A stretch of 64,000 nucleotides of DNA. Origin: Caballeronia sp. LZ062 (lineage in GTDB: Bacteria; Pseudomonadota; Gammaproteobacteria; Burkholderiales; Burkholderiaceae). Shown piece after piece: positions 34,279-42,618 of this stretch. Both the position numbers and the translations under genes were made by a program. How positions within the stretch are numbered: the first letter of the stretch is position 1; each line of letters starts with the position of its first letter. A model generated the notes under the pieces. It saw only the letters and a list, made by a program, of their open reading frames with translations. It did not search any database and was not told the origin of the DNA. Location: positions 744,001 through 808,000 of the forward strand of contig NZ_JARTWB010000001.1 of NCBI RefSeq assembly GCF_031450785.1, given 5' to 3'.

Positions 34279-35241
34279 ATGCGTATCATCCTTGCTCAAC
34301 CCCGCGGCTTTTGTGCGGGCGTGGTCCGCGCGATCGAAATCGTCGATCGGGCGCTCGAACGGCATGGCGCCCCGGTCTACGTACGCCATGAGATCGTTCA
34401 CAACCGGCACGTCGTCGATAACTTGCGTGGCAAAGGTGCGCGTTTCGTGGAGGAGCTCGATGAAGTGCCCGAGGGCGCCGTCGCCATTTTCAGCGCGCAC
34501 GGCGTGGCCCAAAGCGTCGAACGCGATGCAGAAGCGCGCGGCCTCGACGTGCTCGACGCCACCTGCCCGCTCGTGACTAAGGTTCACGTGCAGGGCCGGC
34601 AATACGTATCGCAAGGCCGCACGCTGATTCTGATCGGTCACGCGGGGCATCCGGAAGTGGAAGGCACCGTCGGCCAGATTCCCGGCAAGGTGGTGCTCGT
34701 ACAGAGCGAGGCCGAAGTCGAGACGATGGCGCTGCCGCCCGACACGCCGGTGGCCTACGTCACGCAGACGACGCTTTCGGTCGACGACACGCGCGGCATC
34801 ATCGACGCCTTGCAGCGCCGCTTCAGCGATATCGTCGGGCCGGACACGCGCGACATCTGCTACGCGACGCAGAACCGGCAGGCCGCCGTGCGCGAGTTGT
34901 CGACGCAAGTCGACGTGCTGCTCGTGGTCGGCGCGACCAACAGTTCCAATTCGAATCGTCTGCGCGAGATCGGCACCGAAAGCGGCGTGCCGAGCTATCT
35001 GGTCGCGGACGGTTCCGAGATCAAGCCCGAATGGTTTGCGCATGCGCAGACGGTCGGCATCACGGCGGGCGCTTCGGCGCCGGAAGAAATGGTCGAACAT
35101 GTGATCGATGCCCTGCGCGCCTTCGGACACGTCGAAGTCACGACGATGAACGGCCGCGAGGAAAAGGTCGAATTCAAACTCCCCGCGAAGTTGCTGCAAC
35201 CGCTCGCCGCGCTGTCGGCCACGGCGATTCGCGAAGAATAA
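34279..35241 (+). CDS. ispH: IspH, 4-hydroxy-3-methylbut-2-enyl diphosphate reductase
   Basis: IspH is the [4Fe-4S] enzyme that makes IPP and DMAPP in the last step of the MEP isoprenoid pathway. The 320-residue protein has the three cluster cysteines in [24 protein letters not shown] and [13 protein letters not shown], the conserved Glu/His segment [14 protein letters not shown], and [12 protein letters not shown] 34279 gives the standard N-terminus [11 protein letters not shown]; the longer open frame from 34231 is unsupported. It lies 13 bases upstream of hpnH, and both serve hopanoid supply, so co-transcription is likely. Confidence 0.97.
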   Translation: MRIILAQPRGFCAGVVRAIEIVDRALERHGAPVYVRHEIVHNRHVVDNLRGKGARFVEELDEVPEGAVAIFSAHGVAQSVERDAEARGLDVLDATCPLVTKVHVQGRQYVSQGRTLILIGHAGHPEVEGTVGQIPGKVVLVQSEAEVETMALPPDTPVAYVTQTTLSVDDTRGIIDALQRRFSDIVGPDTRDICYATQNRQAAVRELSTQVDVLLVVGATNSSNSNRLREIGTESGVPSYLVADGSEIKPEWFAHAQTVGITAGASAPEEMVEHVIDALRAFGHVEVTTMNGREEKVEFKLPAKLLQPLAALSATAIREE

Positions 35242-35254
35242 GGAGAGCACGCAA

Positions 35255-36409
35255 TTGTCTATTCCGATGCTTCAGAAGGTCCGCGTTGGCGCGTACATCG
35301 CCCGCCAGCACTTTTCGCGCAACAAGCGCTATCCGCTCGCGCTGATGCTGGAACCGCTGTTTCGCTGCAATCTGGCGTGTAACGGCTGCGGCAAGATCGA
35401 CTATCCGGACCCGATCCTGAACCAGCGCCTGTCGCTCGAAGAATGCCTCGGCGCCGTCGACGAGTGCGGCGCGCCGGTCGTGTCGATTGCCGGCGGCGAG
35501 CCGCTTCTGCACAAGGAAATGCCGCAGATCGTGAAGGGCATCATCGCGCGCAAGAAGTTCGTGTATCTCTGCACGAACGCGCTCCTGATGGAAAAGAAGA
35601 TGGACGATTACCAGCCGAGCCCGTACTTCGTCTGGTCGGTTCACCTCGACGGCGATCAGGCCATGCACGACCATTCGGTCTCGCAGGACGGCGTGTATGA
35701 GAAGGCGACGAAAGCGATCCGCGAAGCCAAGCGCCGCGGTTTCCGCGTGAACATCAACTGCACGCTGTTCAACGATGCCAATCCGGAACGCGTGGCGAAG
35801 TTCTTCGACACGCTCGGCCCGATGGGCGTGGACGGCATCACGGTGTCGCCCGGCTACGCTTACGAGCGCGCGCCGGACCAGCAGCACTTCCTGAACCGCG
35901 ACAAGACCAAGACGCTCTTCCGCGAAATCTTCAAGCGCGGCAACAACGGCAAGAACTGGTCGTTCAGCCAGTCGGCCATGTTCCTCGACTTCCTCGCGGG
36001 CAACCAGACGTACCAGTGCACGCCGTGGGGCAACCCGGCGCGCACGGTGTTCGGCTGGCAGCGTCCGTGCTATCTGCTCGGCGAAGGTTACGCGAAGACC
36101 TTCAAGGAACTGATGGAAACCACGGAGTGGGAAAAGTACGGCACGGGCAACTACGAGAAGTGCGCGGACTGCATGGTGCACAGCGGCTTCGAGGCGACCG
36201 CTGTGATTGACACCGTCGCGCATCCGCTGAAGGCGCTGGGCGTGTCGATGCGCGGGCCGCGCACGGAAGGCGCCTACGCGAAGGAACTGCCGATCGACAA
36301 GCAGCGGCCGGCTGAATACGTGTTCTCGAAGCACGTCGAGATCAAGCTGGAGGAGATCGGGCGCGCGCAGAAGAACAAGTCGTCGAAGACGGCTGCGGCG
36401 GCGCACTGA
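35255..36409 (+). CDS. hpnH: HpnH, hopanoid radical SAM protein (adenosylhopane synthase)
   Basis: HpnH adds a 5'-deoxyadenosyl group to diploptene, giving adenosylhopane, the first step of side-chain extension. The 384-residue protein has the radical SAM CxxxCxxC motif in LFRCNLACNGCGKIDY and the GGEPLLHKEMPQ motif, with further cysteines near the end (CTPWGN, RPCYLL, YEKCADCMVH). The start is TTG 35255, preferred because AAGGAGAG (35240-35247) lies seven bases before it; ATG 35267 is the alternative. It follows ispH and is closed by a terminator at 36439. Confidence 0.95.
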   Translation: MSIPMLQKVRVGAYIARQHFSRNKRYPLALMLEPLFRCNLACNGCGKIDYPDPILNQRLSLEECLGAVDECGAPVVSIAGGEPLLHKEMPQIVKGIIARKKFVYLCTNALLMEKKMDDYQPSPYFVWSVHLDGDQAMHDHSVSQDGVYEKATKAIREAKRRGFRVNINCTLFNDANPERVAKFFDTLGPMGVDGITVSPGYAYERAPDQQHFLNRDKTKTLFREIFKRGNNGKNWSFSQSAMFLDFLAGNQTYQCTPWGNPARTVFGWQRPCYLLGEGYAKTFKELMETTEWEKYGTGNYEKCADCMVHSGFEATAVIDTVAHPLKALGVSMRGPRTEGAYAKELPIDKQRPAEYVFSKHVEIKLEEIGRAQKNKSSKTAAAAH

Positions 36410-36438
36410 GCTTTAGTTGAACGTTGAGATGTGCGAAG

Positions 36439-36469
36439 GGCGGATGGCTTGCGAGTCATCCGCCTTTTT
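36439..36469 (+). terminator. Rho-independent terminator after hpnH
   Basis: Arms GGCGGATG (36439-36446) and CATCCGCC (36457-36464) with a ten-base loop and five T after. It lies 30 bases downstream of the hpnH stop. Confidence 0.85.
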
Positions 36470-36477
36470 CTTTGCGG

Positions 36478-36873
36478 CTACCAGATCGTCTTGACGTGTT
36501 CGTATTCGCGGATCAACCGATCTTTCGTCACGATGGGCGCCGACAGCGCCCGCGCCGTCGCGACGATGAAGCGGTCTGCCGGGTCGTTATGAAACTCGCC
36601 CGGCAAGTCGATCGACTTGATGGCGATGCTGTTATCCACGGGCATGAACCGCACGGCGTCGATCCGATTGACCTTCTCGATCCAGTCTCCGACGTCCATC
36701 GACAGTCCGATCTTGCCGCGCCGCACGAGCAGCGCAATCTCCCAGGCGGAGATGGTCGAAACGACGATCTCACCTTCCTCTCCGCACTCGCTCTCGATTG
36801 CGGCGCGCGCCTGCTTGCCAAGTGCGCCTCCGCTGACCCACCACAGCAGCGTATGCGTGTCCAGCACGATCAC
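36478..36873 (-). CDS. vapC: VapC-like PIN-domain toxin
   Basis: A 131-residue PIN-domain ribonuclease toxin. The acidic active-site residues are visible in MIVLDTHTLLWWV (Asp4), in the SAWEIALL segment (Glu) and in NDPADRFIVATA (Asp). The start is GTG 36873, because its GTGA overlaps the antitoxin TGA, GGGAGG lies about eight bases upstream, and the N-terminus then matches the family exactly; a TTG at 36888 would add five residues. Together with the Phd-type gene upstream it forms a type II toxin-antitoxin pair. It is on the opposite strand to hpnH. Confidence 0.92.
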   Translation of the reverse strand: MIVLDTHTLLWWVSGGALGKQARAAIESECGEEGEIVVSTISAWEIALLVRRGKIGLSMDVGDWIEKVNRIDAVRFMPVDNSIAIKSIDLPGEFHNDPADRFIVATARALSAPIVTKDRLIREYEHVKTIW

Positions 36874-37106
36874 CGATACGCCTCCCAATCGTCCTCACCG
36901 AGCGGCTCGAAGGCGTCTTCGCAAAACAGCACGCTGCCGCGCAATTCCTCGAGCGGCGTGCGCGCCGTGTTGTCGTACCGCCGCACTTCCAGCACGGGCT
37001 TGCCATGGTCCGTCACGATCATGCTTTCTCCTGTCGATTCGACGAGCCGGAAATATTCAAGCGCTTTAGCCTTGAACTCCGATTTCGAAACTCGCTTGTG
37101 AGACAT
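36870..37106 (-). CDS. Phd/YefM-type antitoxin
   Basis: A 78-residue antitoxin of the Phd/YefM family. The N-terminal part (SKSEFKAKALEYFRLVESTG) forms the DNA-binding dimer, with the typical MIVTDHGKPVLEVRRYD core; the C-terminal acidic tail (FCEDAFEPLGEDDWEAYR) should wrap the toxin. ATG 37106 is preferred over GTG 37124. It overlaps the toxin start by four bases. Autoregulation through its own promoter is usual for the family. Confidence 0.9.
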   Translation of the reverse strand: MSHKRVSKSEFKAKALEYFRLVESTGESMIVTDHGKPVLEVRRYDNTARTPLEELRGSVLFCEDAFEPLGEDDWEAYR

Positions 37107-37191
37107 GATATCGACCCTGGTCACGTGACGGTAGTCATTTTAGCCTCGGCCGAGTGGGATAGGCGAAACGGACCTTCTTCGAAGTCCAAAC

Positions 37192-37223
37192 GAAAACGCG
37201 ACGGCTCTCGCCGTCGCGTTTTC
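37192..37223 (-). terminator. Terminator-like hairpin after cstA-ybdD
   Basis: A perfect 13-bp inverted repeat (37192-37204 and 37211-37223) with a six-base loop. Read on the - strand the stem ends in TTTTC and is followed by GTTTGG, 29 bases after the small gene's stop at 37253. Confidence 0.75.
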
Positions 37224-37252
37224 AGTCACCGCTCTATGGAATCACTCACGCA

Positions 37253-37447
37253 TCAACAACACTTCCCGGCGCCCGACCCATACCTCGCTTCCTGCCGCTC
37301 GCGAAAGAACTCCGCGTAGGTCATCACGGGTTTGTCGGGATGCGTCGTCTGCATGTGCGTGACGTACGCGTCGTAGTCGGGCATGCCGACCATCAAGCGC
37401 ATGGCCTGGCCGAGATACCGCCCTGCTTGCCGAAGATCGCTGAACAT
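37253..37447 (-). CDS. ybdD: YbdD/YjiX-family small protein
   Basis: A 64-residue protein of the DUF466 (YbdD/YjiX) family: [53 protein letters not shown] and the conserved cysteine-rich end GKCC. In enterobacteria these small proteins are encoded just after CstA or BtsT and are needed for pyruvate uptake. Here it lies 16 bases after cstA on the same strand. ATG 37447 gives the usual N-terminus; the frame extending to 37585 is a shadow of cstA. Confidence 0.93.
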   Translation of the reverse strand: MFSDLRQAGRYLGQAMRLMVGMPDYDAYVTHMQTTHPDKPVMTYAEFFRERQEARYGSGAGKCC

Positions 37448-37463
37448 GGCCGACTCCAGAGAC

Positions 37464-39548
37464 TTAATGACCCGAGCGCACCGCCGCGCCGCCGCCCGTG
37501 GGCATCGGCTCGAACGGCGTTTCGCGCACCGTCGGCCGCGCCTCGCGGCGCGCGCGCAGCACGACGAGCACGCCATACACCGCAATGCTCACCACGACAA
37601 ACATGAAAAGACCGGCGAGCGCCGCATCGACGTAATCGTTGAAGATGATGCGCTGCATCTCCGGCAACGACTTCGCCGGCGCCATTACCTTGCCCGCCTC
37701 GAACGCGTCGCGCAGTTTGCCGGCATGAGCGAGGAAGCCGACCTTCGGATTGGCGTCGAAAATCTTCTGCCAGCCGGCAGTTAGCGTGCAGATGAGCAAC
37801 CACACCGTCGGCACGATCGTCACCCACGCGAAACGCTCGCGCTTCATCTTGAACAGCACGACGGTGCCCAGCATCAGTGCGATGCCCGCGAGCATCTGGT
37901 TCGAGATGCCGAAGAGCGGCCACAGCGTGTTGATGCCGCCGAACGGATCGACCACGCCCTGATACAGGAAGTAGCCCCACGCCGCGACGCACAGACCCGT
38001 CGCGACAAGATTAGCCACCAGCGATTCCGTGCGGCGCAGCGCCGGGTGGAACGTGCCGAGCAGGTCTTGCAGCATGAAGCGCCCGGCGCGCGTGCCGGCG
38101 TCGACCGCGGTCAGAATGAAGAGCGCCTCGAAGAGAATCGCGAAGTGATACCAGAAGGCCATCATCGCGGGCCCGCCGATCACGCGATGCAGAATCTCCG
38201 CCATGCCGACCGCCAGCGTCGGCGCGCCGCCCGCCCGCGCCACGATGGTGGTTTCGCCAACGGCCTTCGCCGTCGATGTGAGCATGTCCGGCGTAAGCGT
38301 GAAGCCCCACGACGTCACCGTCTGCGCGACGGCATCCGGCGTCGTGCCGAGCAGCGCAGCCGGGCTGTTCATCGCGAAGTACACGCCCGGCTCGATGACG
38401 CACGCGGCGACGAGCGCCATGATCGCGACGAACGACTCCATCAGCATCGCGCCGTAGCCGATGAAGCGCATGTTCACTTCGTTGTCGATCATCTTGGGCG
38501 TCGTGCCCGACGAGATGAGCGCGTGGAAGCCGGAGACCGCGCCGCACGCAATCGTGATGAAGAGGAACGGGAACAGGTTGCCCGCCCAGACCGGACCCGA
38601 GCCGTCGACGAACTTCGTGAACGCCGGCATCTTCAGTTCGGGCGCGACGATCAGAATGCCGATCGCGAGCCCGAGAATCGTGCCGATCTTGAGGAACGTC
38701 GACAGATAATCGCGCGGCGCGAGCAGCAGCCACACCGGCAGCACCGACGCGATAAAGCCGTAGCCGATCAGAATCCACGTCAGCTGAACGCCCGTGAACG
38801 TGAAGAGCGGCGCGAGCGTCGGCGATTGCGCGACCTGCCCGCCGTAGGTGATCGCGAGCATCAGCAGCACGAAGCCGATGATCGACACCTCGCCGATGCG
38901 CCCCGGACGAATGAAGCGCGTATAGACGCCCATGAAGAGCGCAATCGGAATGGTCGCGGCGACGGTGAACGTGCCCCACGGCGAATTCGTCAGCGCTTTC
39001 ACGACGATCAGCGCGAGCACCGCGAGGATGATCACCATGATGAGGAACGCGCCGAACAGCGCGATCACGCCCGGCACGGTGCCGAGTTCCATCTTGATGA
39101 GATCGCCGAGCGAGCGGCCGTCGCGGCGCGCGGAGATGAAGAGCACGACGAAATCCTGCACCGCGCCCGCGAACACGACGCCCGCGAGAATCCACAGCAT
39201 GCCGGGCGTGTAGCCCATCTGCGCGGCGAGCACCGGACCGACAAGTGGACCCGCGCCCGCAATCGCCGCGAAATGGTGGCCGAACAGCACGTATTTGTTC
39301 GTCGGCACGTAGTCGAGGCCGTCGTTGTGACGCACGGCCGGCGTCATGCGCAAGCCGTCGAGCTTCAGCACCGTGCCGGCGATGAAGCGCGAATAGAATC
39401 GATACGCGATGAGATAGACGCAGACCGCCGCGATGACGATCCAGAGTGCGCTGACCCGCTCGCCGTGCGCGAGCGCGATGGTGCCGAATGCGAACGCGCC
39501 CAAAAGCGCGAGCGCGATCCAGACCAGGAATCCGGAAGCCCGATTCAT
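37464..39548 (-). CDS. cstA: CstA-family carbon starvation/pyruvate transporter
   Basis: A 694-residue inner membrane protein with about 16-18 membrane segments. The N-terminal [20 protein letters not shown] and [20 protein letters not shown] stretch, then [19 protein letters not shown] and [18 protein letters not shown], are hallmarks of CstA/BtsT. The family transports peptides or pyruvate. ATG 39548 follows CAGGAGACACC; the frame upstream to 39656 is unsupported. With ybdD it forms an operon, and the divergent two-component system at 39709-41749 is its likely regulator, as in the BtsS/BtsR arrangement. Confidence 0.95.
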   Translation of the reverse strand: MNRASGFLVWIALALLGAFAFGTIALAHGERVSALWIVIAAVCVYLIAYRFYSRFIAGTVLKLDGLRMTPAVRHNDGLDYVPTNKYVLFGHHFAAIAGAGPLVGPVLAAQMGYTPGMLWILAGVVFAGAVQDFVVLFISARRDGRSLGDLIKMELGTVPGVIALFGAFLIMVIILAVLALIVVKALTNSPWGTFTVAATIPIALFMGVYTRFIRPGRIGEVSIIGFVLLMLAITYGGQVAQSPTLAPLFTFTGVQLTWILIGYGFIASVLPVWLLLAPRDYLSTFLKIGTILGLAIGILIVAPELKMPAFTKFVDGSGPVWAGNLFPFLFITIACGAVSGFHALISSGTTPKMIDNEVNMRFIGYGAMLMESFVAIMALVAACVIEPGVYFAMNSPAALLGTTPDAVAQTVTSWGFTLTPDMLTSTAKAVGETTIVARAGGAPTLAVGMAEILHRVIGGPAMMAFWYHFAILFEALFILTAVDAGTRAGRFMLQDLLGTFHPALRRTESLVANLVATGLCVAAWGYFLYQGVVDPFGGINTLWPLFGISNQMLAGIALMLGTVVLFKMKRERFAWVTIVPTVWLLICTLTAGWQKIFDANPKVGFLAHAGKLRDAFEAGKVMAPAKSLPEMQRIIFNDYVDAALAGLFMFVVVSIAVYGVLVVLRARREARPTVRETPFEPMPTGGGAAVRSGH

Positions 39549-39654
39549 GGTGTCTCCTGTTTTGGTAAGTCTTGGAAGTCCGCCCGCGCGGCTCGAGCCG
39601 TGGAGCGCTTCGGGCGTGTAGTATTCGCCTTCGTCCCGGACCTCACAACCGGAC

Positions 39655-39690
39655 AACTACGTACGCGCTCTACGCGAAACTACGTAGAGC
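39655..39690. promoter_or_regulatory. Candidate operator: inverted and direct repeats between cstA and the sensor kinase
   Basis: A perfect 8-bp inverted repeat GCTCTACG (39667-39674) / CGTAGAGC (39683-39690) and two copies of AACTACGTA (39655-39663 and 39678-39686), 23 bases apart, lie in the 160-base space between cstA and its divergent kinase. NarL-type regulators bind such elements, so this may be the binding site of the regulator at 41111. It is inferred from symmetry and position. Confidence 0.5.
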
Positions 39691-39708
39691 ATCGAACGTT
39701 CCAGCGTC

Positions 39709-41121
39709 ATGAACCTGAAAGCCAAGATTGTTTTGCTGGCGATCGTACCGTTCGCGGTCGCCATCGGCGGCATCGAGTATGGCGTGCGTCAGCAGGCGAC
39801 GACGCTCGCTCACGCCCAGCACGCGACGCTGCAAAGCGCCTACATGTCCAGCAAGGAAATCGAGCTGCGGCATTACGTCGATCTGGCGAAGAGCGCCATC
39901 GCGCCGTATTACGACGCGCCGCTTGGCGACCCGCGCACCGACGACGAACGCCGCCAGCTTGCGCTCGATGCCCTGCATCGCCTCGACTTCGGGCCCGACG
40001 GCTACTTTTTCGTCTACACGATGCGCGGCAAATCGCTGATGCATCCGCGCCAGCCGGACCTCGTCGGCCGCGACTTGTGGACCATGCGCGATCCCGCGGG
40101 AGAGCTGACCATCCAGCAGTTGATTCGCGAAGCCTCGAAGGGCGGCGGCTACGTGCGTTACGTGTGGCAACGGCCATCCACCGGCCAGCTCGCGCTGAAG
40201 CTGGGCTACGTCGTGCCGCTCGAACGGTGGGGCTGGATGATCGGCACCGGTATCTATCTGGAAGATGTCGAGACGGCGCTCACGCGCATCGACGGTCAGG
40301 CGGCCGCGAACATCGACCGAACCGTGATGTGGATCGGCGGCATCGCGCTGGCGGCGCTCGGCGTGATCGCGTTGTGCGGCGCGGTGCTCAACATCAGCGA
40401 GCATCGCAGCGCGGACGCGAAGCTCAAGCGCCTCGCGCGACAGGTGGTCGAATCGCAGGAGCACGAGCGGGCGCGGCTCTCGCGCGAACTGCACGACGGC
40501 ATCAGCCAGATGCTGGTGTCGGTCAAGCTGCTGTTGGAATCGGCGCTCGCGCGCTTCGAACGGTCGCCCACGCGCGAAGCCGCCGCCGAAGCCGCGCTTG
40601 CCACGGGCCTCGGGCGTCTTGCCGCCACATTGGGCGAAGTGCGCCGCATCTCGCACGCGCTGCGCCCAACGATGCTCGACGACCTGGGCCTCGCCGCCGC
40701 GCTGGAACAGCTCGCGCGCGAAATGGACGGTCAGGACGGCATCGAAGTGCGCTTCGAGGGAATGGCGGACGCCAAGCCTTCGAGCTTGCCCGATCCGGTG
40801 AACACGGTGCTCTTTCGCATTGCGCAGGAGGCGCTCAACAACATCGGTCGGCACGCGCACGCGAGCCGGGCGACGCTCGCGCTCGATGTCGCGCCGAACG
40901 GCGTGCGGCTCATCGTCAGCGACAACGGCCGCGGCTTCGACGCGCAGTCCGCGCAAGCCGATCCGGCCAGCGGCCTCGGCCTGCGCAACATGCGCGAGCG
41001 GCTCGACACGCTCGGCGGCACGCTTTCCATCCAATCGCAACTGGGCCGCACCGTGATCACGGCGCACGTGCCGTTGCCGCTCGCCGCCCCGAATTTGCAA
41101 GGAATCACCGATGACGCCTGA
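39709..41121 (+). CDS. Sensor histidine kinase with Cache-type periplasmic domain
   Basis: A 470-residue membrane kinase. A membrane segment (about 5-22) and a second (about 208-230) enclose a periplasmic single-Cache domain with the signature LDFGPDGYFFVYTMRGKSL and GGYVRYVWQRP, typical of sensors for small carboxylates. The kinase core is HisKA_3 (SRELHDGISQMLVSVKLLLE) with HATPase (FRIAQEALNNIGRHAHA, DNGRGFDA, GLGLRNMRERLD). ATG 39709 starts the first membrane segment. Its stop overlaps the response regulator start by 11 bases. The ligand may be pyruvate or a related organic acid, inferred from the adjacent cstA. Confidence 0.92.
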   Translation: MNLKAKIVLLAIVPFAVAIGGIEYGVRQQATTLAHAQHATLQSAYMSSKEIELRHYVDLAKSAIAPYYDAPLGDPRTDDERRQLALDALHRLDFGPDGYFFVYTMRGKSLMHPRQPDLVGRDLWTMRDPAGELTIQQLIREASKGGGYVRYVWQRPSTGQLALKLGYVVPLERWGWMIGTGIYLEDVETALTRIDGQAAANIDRTVMWIGGIALAALGVIALCGAVLNISEHRSADAKLKRLARQVVESQEHERARLSRELHDGISQMLVSVKLLLESALARFERSPTREAAAEAALATGLGRLAATLGEVRRISHALRPTMLDDLGLAAALEQLAREMDGQDGIEVRFEGMADAKPSSLPDPVNTVLFRIAQEALNNIGRHAHASRATLALDVAPNGVRLIVSDNGRGFDAQSAQADPASGLGLRNMRERLDTLGGTLSIQSQLGRTVITAHVPLPLAAPNLQGITDDA

Positions 41122-41749
41122 ACCCGCCCGACTGTTGCTCGTCGACGACCATCCGCTCGTGCGCGACGGCCTGCGCGCACGGCTCGAAGCCGTGCCGCGT
41201 CTCTCGGTCATCGGCGAAGCGGGCAACGGCCACGAGGCGCTGGCGCTCGCCGCCGAGGAAGCCACGCGGCCCGATCTCGTCTTGATGGACGTGGGCATGG
41301 CGGGCATGAGCGGCATCGAGCTCGCCGCGCGCTTTCACGAGCGCTTCCCCGCCATCCGCGTGCTGATGCTCTCGATGCACGACAACGTGGAATATGTGAC
41401 GCAGGCCGTGCGCGCGGGCGCGAGCGGCTATGTGCTCAAGGATTCGCCCGCCGCCGAGATCATTCAGGCAATCGACGCGGTGCTCGCCGGAAAGACGTTT
41501 TTCAGCGCGGGACTCGCGGCCCGCATGATTCAGGCGCAGGCCATGCAGACGCCGCTCGAACGTCTGACGCCGCGCGAGCGAGACATTCTGGATGCGCTCG
41601 CGCAAGGCTTGTCGAGCAAGCAGATTGCGACGCAGCACGGCTTGTCCGTCCGCACCGTGGAGACGCACCGCTTGAACCTGAAGCGCAAACTCGGCATCGA
41701 CGGACAGGCCGAGTTGATCAAGTTCGCCGTGGAAAACCGGCGCGGCTAG
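41111..41749 (+). CDS. NarL-family response regulator
   Basis: A 212-residue regulator with a receiver domain (about 7-125; DD at 13-14, Asp in VLMDVGMAGMSG) and a LuxR-type HTH (LTPRERDILDALAQGLSSKQ, then VRTVETHRLNLKRKLGI). It overlaps the kinase gene by 11 bases and is surely its partner. It is convergent with the hpnM-like gene, only one base apart. Control of the divergent cstA-ybdD operon is inferred; the operator candidate lies at 39655-39690. Confidence 0.94.
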   Translation: MTPEPARLLLVDDHPLVRDGLRARLEAVPRLSVIGEAGNGHEALALAAEEATRPDLVLMDVGMAGMSGIELAARFHERFPAIRVLMLSMHDNVEYVTQAVRAGASGYVLKDSPAAEIIQAIDAVLAGKTFFSAGLAARMIQAQAMQTPLERLTPRERDILDALAQGLSSKQIATQHGLSVRTVETHRLNLKRKLGIDGQAELIKFAVENRRG

Positions 41750-41750
41750 G

Positions 41751-42368
41751 TCAGCCGGCGGAGCGCGCGTTGTGCTCGGACAAGTACTTGATCAGGCCGT
41801 CGACGCCGCCCTTCTGAAGCTGCCCGGCAAACTGTTGCTGGTAGACCTGAATGAGCCACGCGCCCATCATGTCGATGTCGTAGATTTTCCAGCCCTGCGC
41901 CGTCTTGCCGAGGCGATAGCGCACCGGGTTGTCGCCGCCCGTCGAGACGACGTGCGACTCCACCACCGCGTCTTTCGCGCTTGCGTCGACGTTCGGGGGA
42001 TCGAAGCGGAACGTCACGTCCTGGTCGCGCAGTTGCGCGAGCGAAGCCGCGTAGGTATGCACGAGCAGCGCCTGAAACTGGTCGTAGAGCTGTTTTTGCT
42101 GCTCGGGCGTGGCGCTGGCCCACGCCTTGCCCAATGCAATGCGCGTGGTGCGCTGGAAGTCCGTGGCGGGCAGAAAGCGCGCCTGCACGAGTTGCGTGAT
42201 CTTCGCCATATCGCCGCCGCGCGCTTGCGGGTCGGCCTTCATCGCGTTGACGGTGCCCTCGACCGCGCTTTTGACGACGGCCTCGGGGCTCGTTTGGGCG
42301 AGCGCCGCACCGGAAAACGACAGCGTGGCAAGGAGAAAAGCGAAGCAAACAGACAGATAGCGTTTCAT
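41751..42368 (-). CDS. hpnM: HpnM/MlaC-like periplasmic lipid-binding protein
   Basis: A 205-residue exported protein with a signal peptide (residues 1-24, ending GAALAQ) and a Tol-Ttg2/MlaC fold (QARFLPATDFQRTTRIALGK, YDQFQALLVHTYAASLAQ, VRYRLGKTAQGWKIYDIDMMG). MlaC proteins carry phospholipids across the periplasm; the HpnM subgroup lies beside the hopanoid RND transporter HpnN, as it does here, divergently. On that basis I call it HpnM; the wider name MlaC/Ttg2D is the safer label. ATG 42368 begins the signal peptide. No mlaABDEF operon lies at this position apart from the MlaA-like gene after hpnN. Confidence 0.85.
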   Translation of the reverse strand: MKRYLSVCFAFLLATLSFSGAALAQTSPEAVVKSAVEGTVNAMKADPQARGGDMAKITQLVQARFLPATDFQRTTRIALGKAWASATPEQQKQLYDQFQALLVHTYAASLAQLRDQDVTFRFDPPNVDASAKDAVVESHVVSTGGDNPVRYRLGKTAQGWKIYDIDMMGAWLIQVYQQQFAGQLQKGGVDGLIKYLSEHNARSAG

Positions 42369-42618
42369 GGCACCCGTTCTCTAATGATCGAATTGTGTGG
42401 CGCGGACTCGTCAGACCGTGGAGCCAGTATATCGACAGACCAGCGGGCCGACAGTTCACCGCCGTCTCCACCGGTATACTTGCGCGGCATCAACCGTCGT
42501 CGTTGGACTCGCGGTTCGGCCGCCGAAGCGATAGCCGGTGCTCGGCCGCGGCAGCGCCATCACGCGGCTCGCACTATGCGGTCCGCGAAAATAACAGGTC
42601 ACACCAGGTAGCGTCTTC

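Noticed and set aside
38046..41114. 1022-residue open frame on + strand across cstA and the sensor kinase gene
   Set aside because: Runs antisense to cstA and then out of frame through the kinase; Arg/Glu/His-rich nonsense, no domain.
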